From: Kushneria aurantia DSM 21353
Lineage (GTDB): Bacteria > Pseudomonadota > Gammaproteobacteria > Pseudomonadales > Halomonadaceae
NCBI RefSeq assembly: GCF_000382245.1
Contig: NZ_KB907883.1
Span: forward strand, 1-59,671
Direction of reading: 5' to 3'
DNA length: 59,671 bases
Below the pieces are notes generated by a model. The model was not told the DNA's origin. It did no database searches and was given only the letters and a program-made list of their open reading frames with translations. The position numbers and the translations under genes were made by a program. Shown here one piece after another: positions 15,844 to 24,271 of this stretch (positions are counted from its first letter, which is position 1; each line of letters opens with the position of its first letter).

Positions 15844-17079
15844 ATGCGTCATACCACACCAGCCCAACGCCACGACGTAGTGATCGTCGGTGGCGGTACC
15901 GGCGGTATCGCTACCGCCTCCAGTCTCAAAAAGCGCCAGCCTGAGCTGGATATCGCTGTCGTCGAGCCGCAGCAGGATCATTTCTATCAGCCCGGCTGGA
16001 CGCTGGTCGGCGGCGGTGTGTTCAGCGCTGAACAGACGCGGCGCAGCATGGCATCGGTGATGCCGGGCTTTGTCGACTGGTATCAAAATCGTGTCGAAAG
16101 CCTCGACCCCGAGGCGCATCTCGTGGCGCTGGACGACGGCCGCTCGCTCGAATACCGCGCGCTGGTGATGGCGCCCGGGCTTGAATTGAACTGGCAGGCC
16201 ATCGAAGGGTTGGAGCAGACGCTGGGTGACAACGGCGTGACCTCCAACTACCGCTTTGATCTGGCGCCCTACACCTGGCAACTGGTGCAGTCGCTACACA
16301 GGGGCCGTGCGCTTTTCAGCCAGCCGCCGATGCCGATCAAGTGCGCCGGTGCGCCGCAAAAGGCGATGTATCTCGCCTGCAGTGAGTGGGAGAAGCGGGA
16401 CGCGCTGAAGGATATCGAAGTACAGTTTTGCAATGCCGGCAACGCCCTGTTCAGCGTGCCGGCCTATGTGCCGGCGCTGGAGCGCTATATCGAGCGCTAC
16501 GGCATCGACAAGCAGTTTCAGCACAACCTGGTGGCGGTTGACGGCCCGGCGCAGAAGGCGCGTTTTCGCGTTGCCGGCGATGACGAGATCGAGATCGATT
16601 TCGACATGCTGCATGTGGTGCCGCCGCAGCGTGCCCCGGCGCTGGTGCGCGAATCGACGCTGGCCAATGACGCCGGCTGGCTCGATCTCGATCCCGAAAC
16701 CCTGCAGCACAACCGCTTTGACGATGTCTTCGGGCTGGGCGACGCCAGCGCTACCGCCAACGCCAAGACCGCCGCGGCGATACGCAAGCAGGCACCGGTG
16801 GTGGCCGAAAACCTCGTGGCGCGACTCAATGACCGAGCGCTGAACGCCGCCTATCGCGGCTATGGTGCCTGCCCCCTGACGGTCGAGCGTGGCCGGGTGG
16901 TACTGGCCGAATTCGGCTACGGCGGCGAGCTGCAGCCCAGTTTTCCGCAGTGGCTCAATCGCGGTACCGCGCCCACGGCGCTTGCCTGGCATTTCAAGAC
17001 CACGGCGCTGCCGATGGTGTACTGGCACATGCTGCTCAAGGGCCACGAGTGGCTGATCAGACCCGATTCGCGCCGCTGA
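15844..17079 (+). CDS. sqr: sulfide:quinone oxidoreductase
   Basis: The product is 411 residues with GGAGG upstream of the ATG. The N-terminal FAD motif is VIVGGGTGGIATAS (about residues 11-24). PIKCAGAPQKAMYLACSEWE near 163-180 carries conserved cysteine(s) of the sulfide site, and the second half has FGLGDASATANAKTAAAIRK, the FAD/quinone-contact motif. The enzyme oxidises sulfide at the inner membrane, passes electrons to ubiquinone and makes persulfide for the upstream Blh protein. The two genes form a compact operon. The length and motifs fit the type II (mitochondrial-like) group, though the subtype is not certain. Confidence 0.88.
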   Translation: MRHTTPAQRHDVVIVGGGTGGIATASSLKKRQPELDIAVVEPQQDHFYQPGWTLVGGGVFSAEQTRRSMASVMPGFVDWYQNRVESLDPEAHLVALDDGRSLEYRALVMAPGLELNWQAIEGLEQTLGDNGVTSNYRFDLAPYTWQLVQSLHRGRALFSQPPMPIKCAGAPQKAMYLACSEWEKRDALKDIEVQFCNAGNALFSVPAYVPALERYIERYGIDKQFQHNLVAVDGPAQKARFRVAGDDEIEIDFDMLHVVPPQRAPALVRESTLANDAGWLDLDPETLQHNRFDDVFGLGDASATANAKTAAAIRKQAPVVAENLVARLNDRALNAAYRGYGACPLTVERGRVVLAEFGYGGELQPSFPQWLNRGTAPTALAWHFKTTALPMVYWHMLLKGHEWLIRPDSRR

Positions 17080-17108
17080 AGCGCGGCGTCGGTTCCGCGC
17101 TGTCCCAC

Positions 17109-18587
17109 TCACTGCCGGCGGGACTCTCCGGCGCTGAAGGGGGCAGACTGTCGCTCGGCGTCGTGGCGCTGTCGCTTGCTCTCCAGCAGCAGCGCATCGG
17201 CACGCTTGAAGGCCATCGTGATGTTTTCATGTTCTGCCACCGTGACCACGCCGAACGTCGCCGACAGGGACTGCTCGGTACCGGGAACGCAGGTAGCGGC
17301 AAGCAGCTCCTGAAGCCTCTCGATTCTGGTTTCGGCCGCTTCGGCGTTACCCAGCAGGAGAATGAATTCGTCGCCGCCGAAGCGGCCGAGCAGGTCGCCG
17401 TCATCGAGTGCCTTGCGCAGACGCTGGCATAGCTTCACCAGCGCCGCATCGCCGATGTCGTGACCATAGGTGTCATTGATCTGCTTGAAGTGATCCATGT
17501 CGGCCAGTACCAGTGACAGCGCTCGCCCCTGGTGCCGGGCAACAGTCAGCTGCTGTTCGGCGCGCTCGAAGAAATAGCGCTTGTTCAGGGTGCCGGTCAG
17601 GCCATCATGAAAGGCCAGCTCGGCGAGCTGGCGATTCTGCGCCATCAGCGCCGGTACAGTGAATCCGAAATAGCTGCTGGCGGCGATGACACAGATGGCG
17701 AACTGATAGGTCAGCGACTGCTCGACCAGCCCCAGCAGGGCCACCCAGAGGGCGGCTGCGGTACTGAAGAGGGCGAGACTCAGGGCACTGCGCAGGGCGC
17801 TTTCGGTGTAGATGATCCACATCTGGGGAATGATTAGAAAGAAAAGGGCGTAGGCCACTTCCTCGGTCCGGATGTGAGCGGCGACCAGCATGGTCAGGCT
17901 CAGCAGTGACAGCTGGATGGCGAGCTTGAGCACAAAGCGCCCGGGCGGCCCGTTCAAGAGGGTGAGGTCCATGCTGCCCAACCAGGGCTCGGGACGTGCA
18001 TAGCGCCAGCTCAGAATACCCATGAACAGTGGTGTCAGTACGATAACGCCGGCCATGTCGCCGATCCACCAGGCCAGCCAGGACGCGCCGGCATCGCGGC
18101 TGTCGATAATGCCGGCACTCTCCAGCGCACCGGTTCCGGCCAGCGCTGCCCCGAGTGCCGAAAGGCAGCCCAGCAGCAGAAAGAGGGGAATAACGGCGAG
18201 TGCCGAGGCCATGATGCGCGTGTCGATCAGGCGTTTGAGCAGCCAGGCGCCCAGCCCATAGGCGCTGCAGTGTGCCACTGCAAACAGTGCTCCTGCGGTA
18301 AGCAGCTCTTGCCAGGGTGACCCGGTGTGATAGATATGGCCCATCCAGAAAGTGGCGCCGATAGCGCACAGCGCCAGCGCCGGCAGAGCGCGCCAGCCGA
18401 GCATCATCAGCGCGGCGAAAGTCAGGCCGGCAGGTGGGAACCACAGGCTGGCGTGGGGGGCATACTCCATCAGTGCGGAGAGGCGCCACAGCAGGAGCCA
18501 GACGAGCATCAGCAGCAGATAGTTCAGCCCGACAGCGCTGCTGCCCAGGGACCAGCGCCCCGACAGGTCGTTCAGCATTGATGGCAT
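17109..18587 (-). CDS. membrane diguanylate cyclase (MASE1-GGDEF)
   Basis: The product is 492 residues. The first 300 residues hold about eight to nine membrane segments in a MASE1-like pattern (YAPHASLWFPPAGLTFAALM near the start). The C-terminal GGDEF domain has DGLTGTLNKRYFFERAEQQL and the intact active site RFGGDEF (about residue 402). The inhibitory I-site RxxD five residues before GGDEF is here DDGD, so product inhibition at that site is probably lost. It makes cyclic di-GMP at the inner membrane in response to an unknown signal. It is convergent with the sqr gene and 29 bases from it. Confidence 0.88.
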   Translation of the reverse strand: MPSMLNDLSGRWSLGSSAVGLNYLLLMLVWLLLWRLSALMEYAPHASLWFPPAGLTFAALMMLGWRALPALALCAIGATFWMGHIYHTGSPWQELLTAGALFAVAHCSAYGLGAWLLKRLIDTRIMASALAVIPLFLLLGCLSALGAALAGTGALESAGIIDSRDAGASWLAWWIGDMAGVIVLTPLFMGILSWRYARPEPWLGSMDLTLLNGPPGRFVLKLAIQLSLLSLTMLVAAHIRTEEVAYALFFLIIPQMWIIYTESALRSALSLALFSTAAALWVALLGLVEQSLTYQFAICVIAASSYFGFTVPALMAQNRQLAELAFHDGLTGTLNKRYFFERAEQQLTVARHQGRALSLVLADMDHFKQINDTYGHDIGDAALVKLCQRLRKALDDGDLLGRFGGDEFILLLGNAEAAETRIERLQELLAATCVPGTEQSLSATFGVVTVAEHENITMAFKRADALLLESKRQRHDAERQSAPFSAGESRRQ

Positions 18588-18630
18588 GGCTTACCATCAC
18601 CTCTTGCAGGTCGGCTCGGGACCGATTGAT

Positions 18631-19842
18631 TTATTCAAGTTGCCAATAGTATGCCGAACCATTGTCGCTGGCGCCAAAGGCGGCGGTGCCATTGGCATCG
18701 ACCTGCATGGGCCAGTTCATCAGTGAGGTGGGATAGCACCATCGCAATGTGCCGTTGGCTCCCTCGAACAGGTAGAAATCGCCGGCGCTCTCCTGCCCAT
18801 TGACAGCGGGTTGACCGTCGGTGGCACAGATATAACGCGCCTGACGATCCATGCCAATACCGGGATTGGGATCATGGTGAAGAAAATACTGCCATAGTGG
18901 CTGTGGCGCGCCGCCCTGAGGTGAGCAGGTCACAACGTAGAGCAGGCCATGGCCGTCATCGCTGCCGGTCAGATTGGCGCCACAGGCGAACTGAATATCA
19001 GCGTCATCACGTCTGGCCAGGGCGACACCATAGGCGACTGAAAGCGGCTGCCCGGGCGGTGTGAACGTCCACAGCGGTTTGCCGTCAGGCAGCGACGAGG
19101 CGGCATTGAAGGCCATCAGGCCGCCATCGTGGCGAGAAGCCGCCCACCACTGACCGTCGGCAAGCAGGTCGACATACATAATGGCGCAATCGACGCTGGT
19201 GCGCGCCTGCAGTTGTAACCGATCGCCGCTCAGATCGAAGACGGCGACATAGCCGCTGCTGTCGCTGCCGGCGTCGTTATGACGACTCGGGACGACGGTT
19301 TCGGTATCGACCGAGGCGCCTACCACCAGCCGCTGGCCATCGCCGCTGATCGCACAGCTGCGGCAGTATGCGCCGGGTAGCGAGGCCGTGGCGCACAGCC
19401 GGTAGTCGAGAGCGGGGCCGAGACGATAGGCGCTGATCGCAGCACCGCTTACCGCAACCAGCACCTCGCCGTCATCGCTCAGGGCGACCTGATTGACGCG
19501 TTCCGCGAAGGTCTGGTCGAGCAGCCGCCGACCGCTATCGGCGTCGTAGGCGCGTAGAAAACCCACCCGGCCGTTCTGTGTGCAGGTGCCGGCGGCTGCC
19601 GCATAGCGACCGTCGGCACTCATCGAGACCCAGAAGACGCCCTGGTAAGTGGTTTCACCCAGTGGGTCGCACCACAGTGACTGTCCGTTGCCGTTGTAGC
19701 CGTAGACGGCGAAGTCGCCGCTGGCGTATTCGCTCGATGTGCCCAGAACGCAACGCTGGCCATCGGCGCTAATGGCGGTAGAGTTGATCTGGTAGCCCGG
19801 ATGCGGAGTGACACACCAGGTGGGGGTAGAGGGGATGCTCAC
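18631..19842 (-). CDS. orphan beta-propeller (WD40/PQQ-like) protein
   Basis: The product is 403 residues. It has several blade-like repeats: AISADGQRCVLGTSS, SMSADGRYAAAAGT, ALSDDGEVLVAVSG, AISGDGQRLVVGAS, DLLADGQWWAASRHDGG and others, each pairing an S-x-DG turn with a V-G/A-A strand. That is the pattern of a seven-bladed propeller. There is no signal peptide or membrane helix, so it would be cytoplasmic, and no partner domain. Tryptophan and cysteine are frequent. I cannot assign a function. It lies between a diguanylate cyclase and dsbD, all on the same strand with short gaps. Confidence 0.55.
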   Translation of the reverse strand: MSIPSTPTWCVTPHPGYQINSTAISADGQRCVLGTSSEYASGDFAVYGYNGNGQSLWCDPLGETTYQGVFWVSMSADGRYAAAAGTCTQNGRVGFLRAYDADSGRRLLDQTFAERVNQVALSDDGEVLVAVSGAAISAYRLGPALDYRLCATASLPGAYCRSCAISGDGQRLVVGASVDTETVVPSRHNDAGSDSSGYVAVFDLSGDRLQLQARTSVDCAIMYVDLLADGQWWAASRHDGGLMAFNAASSLPDGKPLWTFTPPGQPLSVAYGVALARRDDADIQFACGANLTGSDDGHGLLYVVTCSPQGGAPQPLWQYFLHHDPNPGIGMDRQARYICATDGQPAVNGQESAGDFYLFEGANGTLRWCYPTSLMNWPMQVDANGTAAFGASDNGSAYYWQLE

Positions 19843-19913
19843 GGGGGCTGCCTCGGTGATGTGCTACTGCTTTTTAACGGTAAAGCAGTGACAAACTTGA
19901 GGCAGGCGCACGC

Positions 19914-21836
19914 CTACCCCCCGATGGTATAACGCACCTTTTCAAGGTGCTCAAGAAAGGCCTTCGCGCTCAGCTCGCCGATAACACGCTGGTCGCGCCG
20001 CTCGACGCCATCGGCGCCGAACCACAGGAGCGTCGGTGGGCCGATCACGTTGAAGTGCTGCATGATGTTGCGGTCGGCAGTGCTGTAATCGGTCAAGTCG
20101 ACACTCAAGCGCTGCACGTCGGCCAGCGCCCTTTTGACGTCGGGGGCGCTGAACACCTCATTTTCGATTACCCGGCAGGCGATACACCAGTCGGCGGTGA
20201 ATTCCACCAGCGTGATCTGCCCCTTCTGCGCGGCATCGACAATTCTTGACTGCAGGGCGCCGAGGCTTTCCACCCGGTCGAACGCAACCGGCGCATCGTC
20301 ACCGAACCGCGCTGTGGTTGTGCCGAGCGGCGCAGCCGTAAACACCGCCAGCGGCTGCAGCGGATCGCGGCTGCCACCGGCGCCGCCGGCCAGCATCAGC
20401 AGGCTCCAAACGCCGATAATGGCCGCCAGCGCCATGGCGATGTGCCTCGAAGCGCTACCGCGCCGCTGACGTGGCCACAGGGTGGTCGCAAGGGCGAGCC
20501 CCAGCGCGCCCCACAGCGCCAGCGCGACACTGGCCGGCACGACCCGAGCGACAAACCAGACCGCCATGCCCAGCAGTACGAAGCCGAACAGCACGCGAAC
20601 GCGCACCATCCAGGCACCGGGGCGCGGCAGCAGATGGTTGCCCAGGGTGGCGATCAGCACCAGCGGGGCGCCCATGCCAAGGCCCAGCATCAAAAGCGCG
20701 GCGCCGCCCAGCCAGGGGTTACCGCTGTCGGCAATAAACAGCAGTGCCCCGGCCAGCGGTGCCGTCATGCAGGGGCCGACCAGCAGTGCCGAGAGGACCC
20801 CCATGGCGGCGGCACCTTTCAGGCGGCCGCCGCGCTGGCGCGACAGGCCGGCATCGAGGCGCTGGCGCAGGGCGCTCGGCAGCTGCAGTTCGAACAGACC
20901 GAACATGGCCAGTGACAGCAGCACGAACAGCGCCGCGAACGCCCCGATGAACCAGGCGTTCTGCAGCAGTAGGGTCAGATTGGCCCCCGCCAGCGCCGCT
21001 ATCAGCCCCAGCAGCGCGTAGGTCACCGCCATTGGCAGTACGAAGGCGAGCGACAGCACCAGCCCCGCTGTGCGCCGCTGCTCGCCCTCGCGGCGCTGGC
21101 CGACGATCAGACTCGACAGGATCGGCACCATGGGCAGCACGCAGGGAGTGAAGGTGAGCAGCAGCCCCATGCCGAAAAACGCCGCCAGCGTCCACAGCCA
21201 CGCGCTGCCGGCCAGCCGGGCGGCGAGGCGCTGATCCTCGGCAATGTCGGGACTCGCGGCGGCGCCCTGCGGCGCTGTGGCCTCGGTCGGCGCGCTGGCA
21301 TCGAAGGCGTTCGTTGCATCAGACGCAGGAGAGGCGAGAGGAGAGGCCGCCGGCGCGGTGCTGTCGTCGAAGGGCGAACTGCTCGCGGTGAGGTTGTCGA
21401 CATCGAAACTGCGCTGCTGCGGCGGATAGCACAGCCCGGCGTCGGCGCAGCCCTGCCAGTGCAGGGTTACCTGTGTGGCGCCATTCAGTGGGGCGCTCAT
21501 GCTCAGGCCGAGGCGGTAGACCTCGGAACGGCCGAAGTACTCGTCCTCGATCGGCTCGCCGTCGGGCAGCTCGAGCGATAGCGCGCGCCCCTCGGCGTCG
21601 AGGGCGAAGGCGTGACGGTAGAGGTAGTAGCCGGGCGCGATGCGCCAGTCGATGACGAGGCTGTCGCCTACCACTTCGGGTCGGGGCTGAAAGGCCTGAT
21701 CGGCGGGCAGTATCTGCGGCTGATCGTCGAAAAAGGAGGACTGCGCCAACGAGGTGACCGGCCACAGCGCCATCAGCGTCAGCAGCAGGGTCAGTATCCC
21801 GGTAAAAAGGCGCCATGAGTGTCGCGCGCGGCGCAT
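19914..21836 (-). CDS. dsbD: thiol:disulfide interchange protein DsbD
   Basis: The product is 640 residues with a signal peptide (LFTGILTLLLTLMALWPVTSLA). The N-terminal periplasmic domain has the redox pair in GCADAGLCYPP. A Pro/Ala/Ser linker follows, then eight membrane segments with FTPCVLPMVPIL and GPCMTAPLAGALL, each holding one reactive cysteine. The C-terminal thioredoxin-like domain has DWCIACRV (about residues 551-558). All six catalytic cysteines are therefore present. DsbD carries electrons from cytoplasmic thioredoxin to the periplasm for DsbC/DsbG and cytochrome c maturation. Its leftward transcript diverges from the TonB receptor. Confidence 0.92.
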   Translation of the reverse strand: MRRARHSWRLFTGILTLLLTLMALWPVTSLAQSSFFDDQPQILPADQAFQPRPEVVGDSLVIDWRIAPGYYLYRHAFALDAEGRALSLELPDGEPIEDEYFGRSEVYRLGLSMSAPLNGATQVTLHWQGCADAGLCYPPQQRSFDVDNLTASSSPFDDSTAPAASPLASPASDATNAFDASAPTEATAPQGAAASPDIAEDQRLAARLAGSAWLWTLAAFFGMGLLLTFTPCVLPMVPILSSLIVGQRREGEQRRTAGLVLSLAFVLPMAVTYALLGLIAALAGANLTLLLQNAWFIGAFAALFVLLSLAMFGLFELQLPSALRQRLDAGLSRQRGGRLKGAAAMGVLSALLVGPCMTAPLAGALLFIADSGNPWLGGAALLMLGLGMGAPLVLIATLGNHLLPRPGAWMVRVRVLFGFVLLGMAVWFVARVVPASVALALWGALGLALATTLWPRQRRGSASRHIAMALAAIIGVWSLLMLAGGAGGSRDPLQPLAVFTAAPLGTTTARFGDDAPVAFDRVESLGALQSRIVDAAQKGQITLVEFTADWCIACRVIENEVFSAPDVKRALADVQRLSVDLTDYSTADRNIMQHFNVIGPPTLLWFGADGVERRDQRVIGELSAKAFLEHLEKVRYTIGG

Positions 21837-22001
21837 GCTGTGGCTTCCCGTTCGAATAGTGCCCGGCCATTGTGCCTGAGTGCGACGAGCCGAGCATGAA
21901 CACCTTTCGCCGTGCGCTTATTTGACTGCCTGATCGACACGCCGCTGGAGGCGCTCGAATGCGAAGCGATGGTCGACCCCTTCCCGCTCTGGTAGTGCAC
22001 T

Positions 22002-22036
22002 TTTACACCGCAGTAACGATAGTGTTAGGGTGTAAA
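22002..22036. promoter_or_regulatory. inverted repeat TTTACACC/GGTGTAAA next to the Zur box
   Basis: TTTACACC (22002-22009) and GGTGTAAA (22029-22036) are exact reverse complements with 19 bases between, and inside them TAAC and GTTA pair again (22014-22017, 22024-22027). Its right arm touches the Zur palindrome. It may be a second operator or an RNA hairpin in the leader. Confidence 0.45.
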
Positions 22037-22052
22037 TGTTATTTTATAACAT
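22036..22052. promoter_or_regulatory. predicted Zur operator
   Basis: ATGTTAT-TTT-ATAACAT is a perfect 7-bp dyad 31 bases before the TonB receptor start. Its core TGTTATTTTATAACA differs from the gammaproteobacterial Zur consensus (TGTTATAWTATAACA) only in the centre. The downstream genes are metal-type uptake genes, so repression by zinc-loaded Zur is the simplest reading. Confidence 0.7.
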
Positions 22053-22082
22053 ACCAAAAATAGAGCATTCAGGGATAGTTCA

Positions 22083-24236
22083 ATGTCTTCGGCATCACAC
22101 AGCGCTTCACATGTAGTCTCCGGCGCGCTTTTTCTCACCCTGACGGCGGTGGGCGGCGAGGCCACCGCCGCGCAGCAGACCGCCACGGCGGCGAGCGATG
22201 AGTCGCTCTCTACCATCACCGTGACCGGTACGCCGCTGCCGGGCAGCCCGCTGTCGCAGGCCGCCGAGGTCGACGTGGTCGATTCCGACAGCATGGAGGC
22301 CGAGGGCGCCACCAACCTCGGCGAGGCGCTGGCGCCGCTGGCCGGCGTCGATTCGATCAGCACCGGCAACAGCGTCGGCAAGCCGGTGATCCGTGGCCTG
22401 TCGGGGGATCGCATCCGCATGCTCTCCGACGGCATGGGCGTTGACTCCCAACAGTACGGCGTGCGTCACATGCCCACCACCGATACCTTTCTGCTCGACC
22501 GCGTCGAAGTGGTGCGCGGCGCCTCCAGCGTGCTCTATGGCTCCAGCGCGCTGGGCGGGGCCGTCAATCTGCTGCCGCGGGAGATCGCCTGGGACAGCCC
22601 GGTCGAGGGTGAGGCGCTGACGCGCTACTCGAGCAACAACGGCCAATGGGACACTGGCGTCAAGGCGAGCGGCGGCGACGGTCGTTTTGGCTACGCCTTC
22701 GGCATCATTCGCCGCGATGCCGGCAATATCGAGACCCCCGACGAGACCACCTATTTTCCGCCGCCGCCCGCGCCGCAGCATCGCGACGCCCCGGCCTACA
22801 GCGGCGAGCTGGACTACACCGACTTCAATCAGGTCAATGGCGATCTCGCCTTCGGCTATCGCGATGACGAGGGCGGTGAGTGGACGGCGCGCTATGCGCG
22901 CTTCAACGATCAGCACAACTTCCTGCTGCCGCCGCCGGCCGGCCAACTGCCGCCGCCGGCAGGCGAGGAGGGGGTGGGCCAGTACATCGACAATCATCAG
23001 CTGGAACTGGCCGGCGACAAGCGTGTCGACGGCATCCGCTGGCAGCCCAAACTGATGTGGCAGAACAACCGGCGCCGCTCCAACGCCGCCGGACGGCCGC
23101 GCTCGGCGGGCTTCGATGACGCTATCGACGTCGAGTTCGATCAGTACACCGCGCGGCTGACCGGTCAGCACGGTCCGGTGGGTTTCACCGACGGCGGCAC
23201 CCTGGGGGTGGAGTACAGCGACAAGGATCAGGTGTCGCGTGGCGGCACCCAGCTCTCGCCCGGCGGCACGGTGAGCAATTTCGCTACCTTCGCCTTCGAG
23301 GAACGTCGCTTCGGCGATCTGCTGCTGCAGACGGGGCTGCGCTATGACCACCACCGCATCGAGGGCGAGGCGTCGAAAACCGCCAACCCCTCGACCAGCG
23401 TGAGCAACGCCGAAAGTCACAGCTACGATGTCGTGACCGGCTCGCTGGGCGGTATCTACAGCTTCACCGATAACCTGTCGCTGGCCGGTAACGTCGGCCG
23501 CGGCTTCCGCGCGCCGGGGCTTTTCGAGCTGTATGTGGCCGGTCAGCACGGCGGGGTGGCGGCCTTTCAGCAGGGCAATCCGGACCTCGACCCGGAGACC
23601 TCGCTGAATACCGACCTGTCGCTGCGCTGGGCCTCCGACACGCTGCGCGCCAGTGCCACGCTCTATCGCAACGCCATCGACGACTACATCTATCCGCGCG
23701 ATACCGGCACCAGCCGCGGCGGTCTGCCGGTGTTTGCCTACGATCAGACCGACGCCCTGCTGACCGGCGTCGAGCTGTCGGTGGAGAAGGATATCAACCG
23801 CTGGCTGACCCTGTCGGCCGCTGCCGAGACGGTCGACGGCGAACGCCGCGACAACGGCGACGAGCTGCCGCTGCTGCCGGCCGACAATCTGCGCCTCGGC
23901 GCGCGCGTCACCCCCGATGACCGTGGCGGCTGGCTGCGCGACCCCTACGCCTCGCTGACGCTGCGTCACTATGCGTCGAAGGACGCCGCGCCCGGCGAGC
24001 CCTTCAGCCAGTTCGACGGTGCTCCCTTCGGCAGCGCTTCTACCGACGGCTATACGCTGGTCGATATCGGCGCCGGTATCTCGCCGCGCTTCGGCAATCA
24101 GGTGGTGCACTTCGACCTGGCGGTTCACAACCTGCTCGACGAGACCTATCGCGGCTTTCTCGACACCTACAAGGGCTATGCGCTGTCGCCGGGGCGCGAT
24201 ATTCGGCTGACCGCACGGCTGCCCTTTGGCGGTTGA
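22083..24236 (+). CDS. TonB-dependent outer-membrane receptor, zinc-type (ZnuD-like)
   Basis: The product is 717 residues. The N-terminal signal region is followed by a plug with VGKPVIRGLSGDRIRMLSDG, YGVRHMPTTDTFLLDRVEVV and GASSVLYGSSALGGAVNLL, and then the barrel, ending in RDIRLTARLPFGG. The KPVIRGL-GDRIRxLxDG signature and the proline-rich HRD loop (PPPPAPQHRD, about residues 220-230) resemble the ZnuD group, which imports zinc or zinc-chelates. It is the first gene of an operon with a binding protein, permease and ATPase, all behind the predicted Zur box. Zinc is the likely cargo. A cobalamin or siderophore role is less likely given the operator but not excluded. Confidence 0.75.
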   Translation: MSSASHSASHVVSGALFLTLTAVGGEATAAQQTATAASDESLSTITVTGTPLPGSPLSQAAEVDVVDSDSMEAEGATNLGEALAPLAGVDSISTGNSVGKPVIRGLSGDRIRMLSDGMGVDSQQYGVRHMPTTDTFLLDRVEVVRGASSVLYGSSALGGAVNLLPREIAWDSPVEGEALTRYSSNNGQWDTGVKASGGDGRFGYAFGIIRRDAGNIETPDETTYFPPPPAPQHRDAPAYSGELDYTDFNQVNGDLAFGYRDDEGGEWTARYARFNDQHNFLLPPPAGQLPPPAGEEGVGQYIDNHQLELAGDKRVDGIRWQPKLMWQNNRRRSNAAGRPRSAGFDDAIDVEFDQYTARLTGQHGPVGFTDGGTLGVEYSDKDQVSRGGTQLSPGGTVSNFATFAFEERRFGDLLLQTGLRYDHHRIEGEASKTANPSTSVSNAESHSYDVVTGSLGGIYSFTDNLSLAGNVGRGFRAPGLFELYVAGQHGGVAAFQQGNPDLDPETSLNTDLSLRWASDTLRASATLYRNAIDDYIYPRDTGTSRGGLPVFAYDQTDALLTGVELSVEKDINRWLTLSAAAETVDGERRDNGDELPLLPADNLRLGARVTPDDRGGWLRDPYASLTLRHYASKDAAPGEPFSQFDGAPFGSASTDGYTLVDIGAGISPRFGNQVVHFDLAVHNLLDETYRGFLDTYKGYALSPGRDIRLTARLPFGG

Positions 24237-24271
24237 AGGTCGCGTTTTCGATCCAGCAGGGAGGCCCATTC

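Noticed and set aside
21837-22082. Cobalamin riboswitch before the TonB receptor
   Set aside because: No B12-box-like stretch was found; the gap holds the Zur palindrome instead.
22107-24269. 720-residue minus-strand frame opposite the TonB receptor
   Set aside because: It is antisense shadow in GC-rich DNA with no recognisable domain; the plus-strand receptor is supported by plug and barrel motifs.
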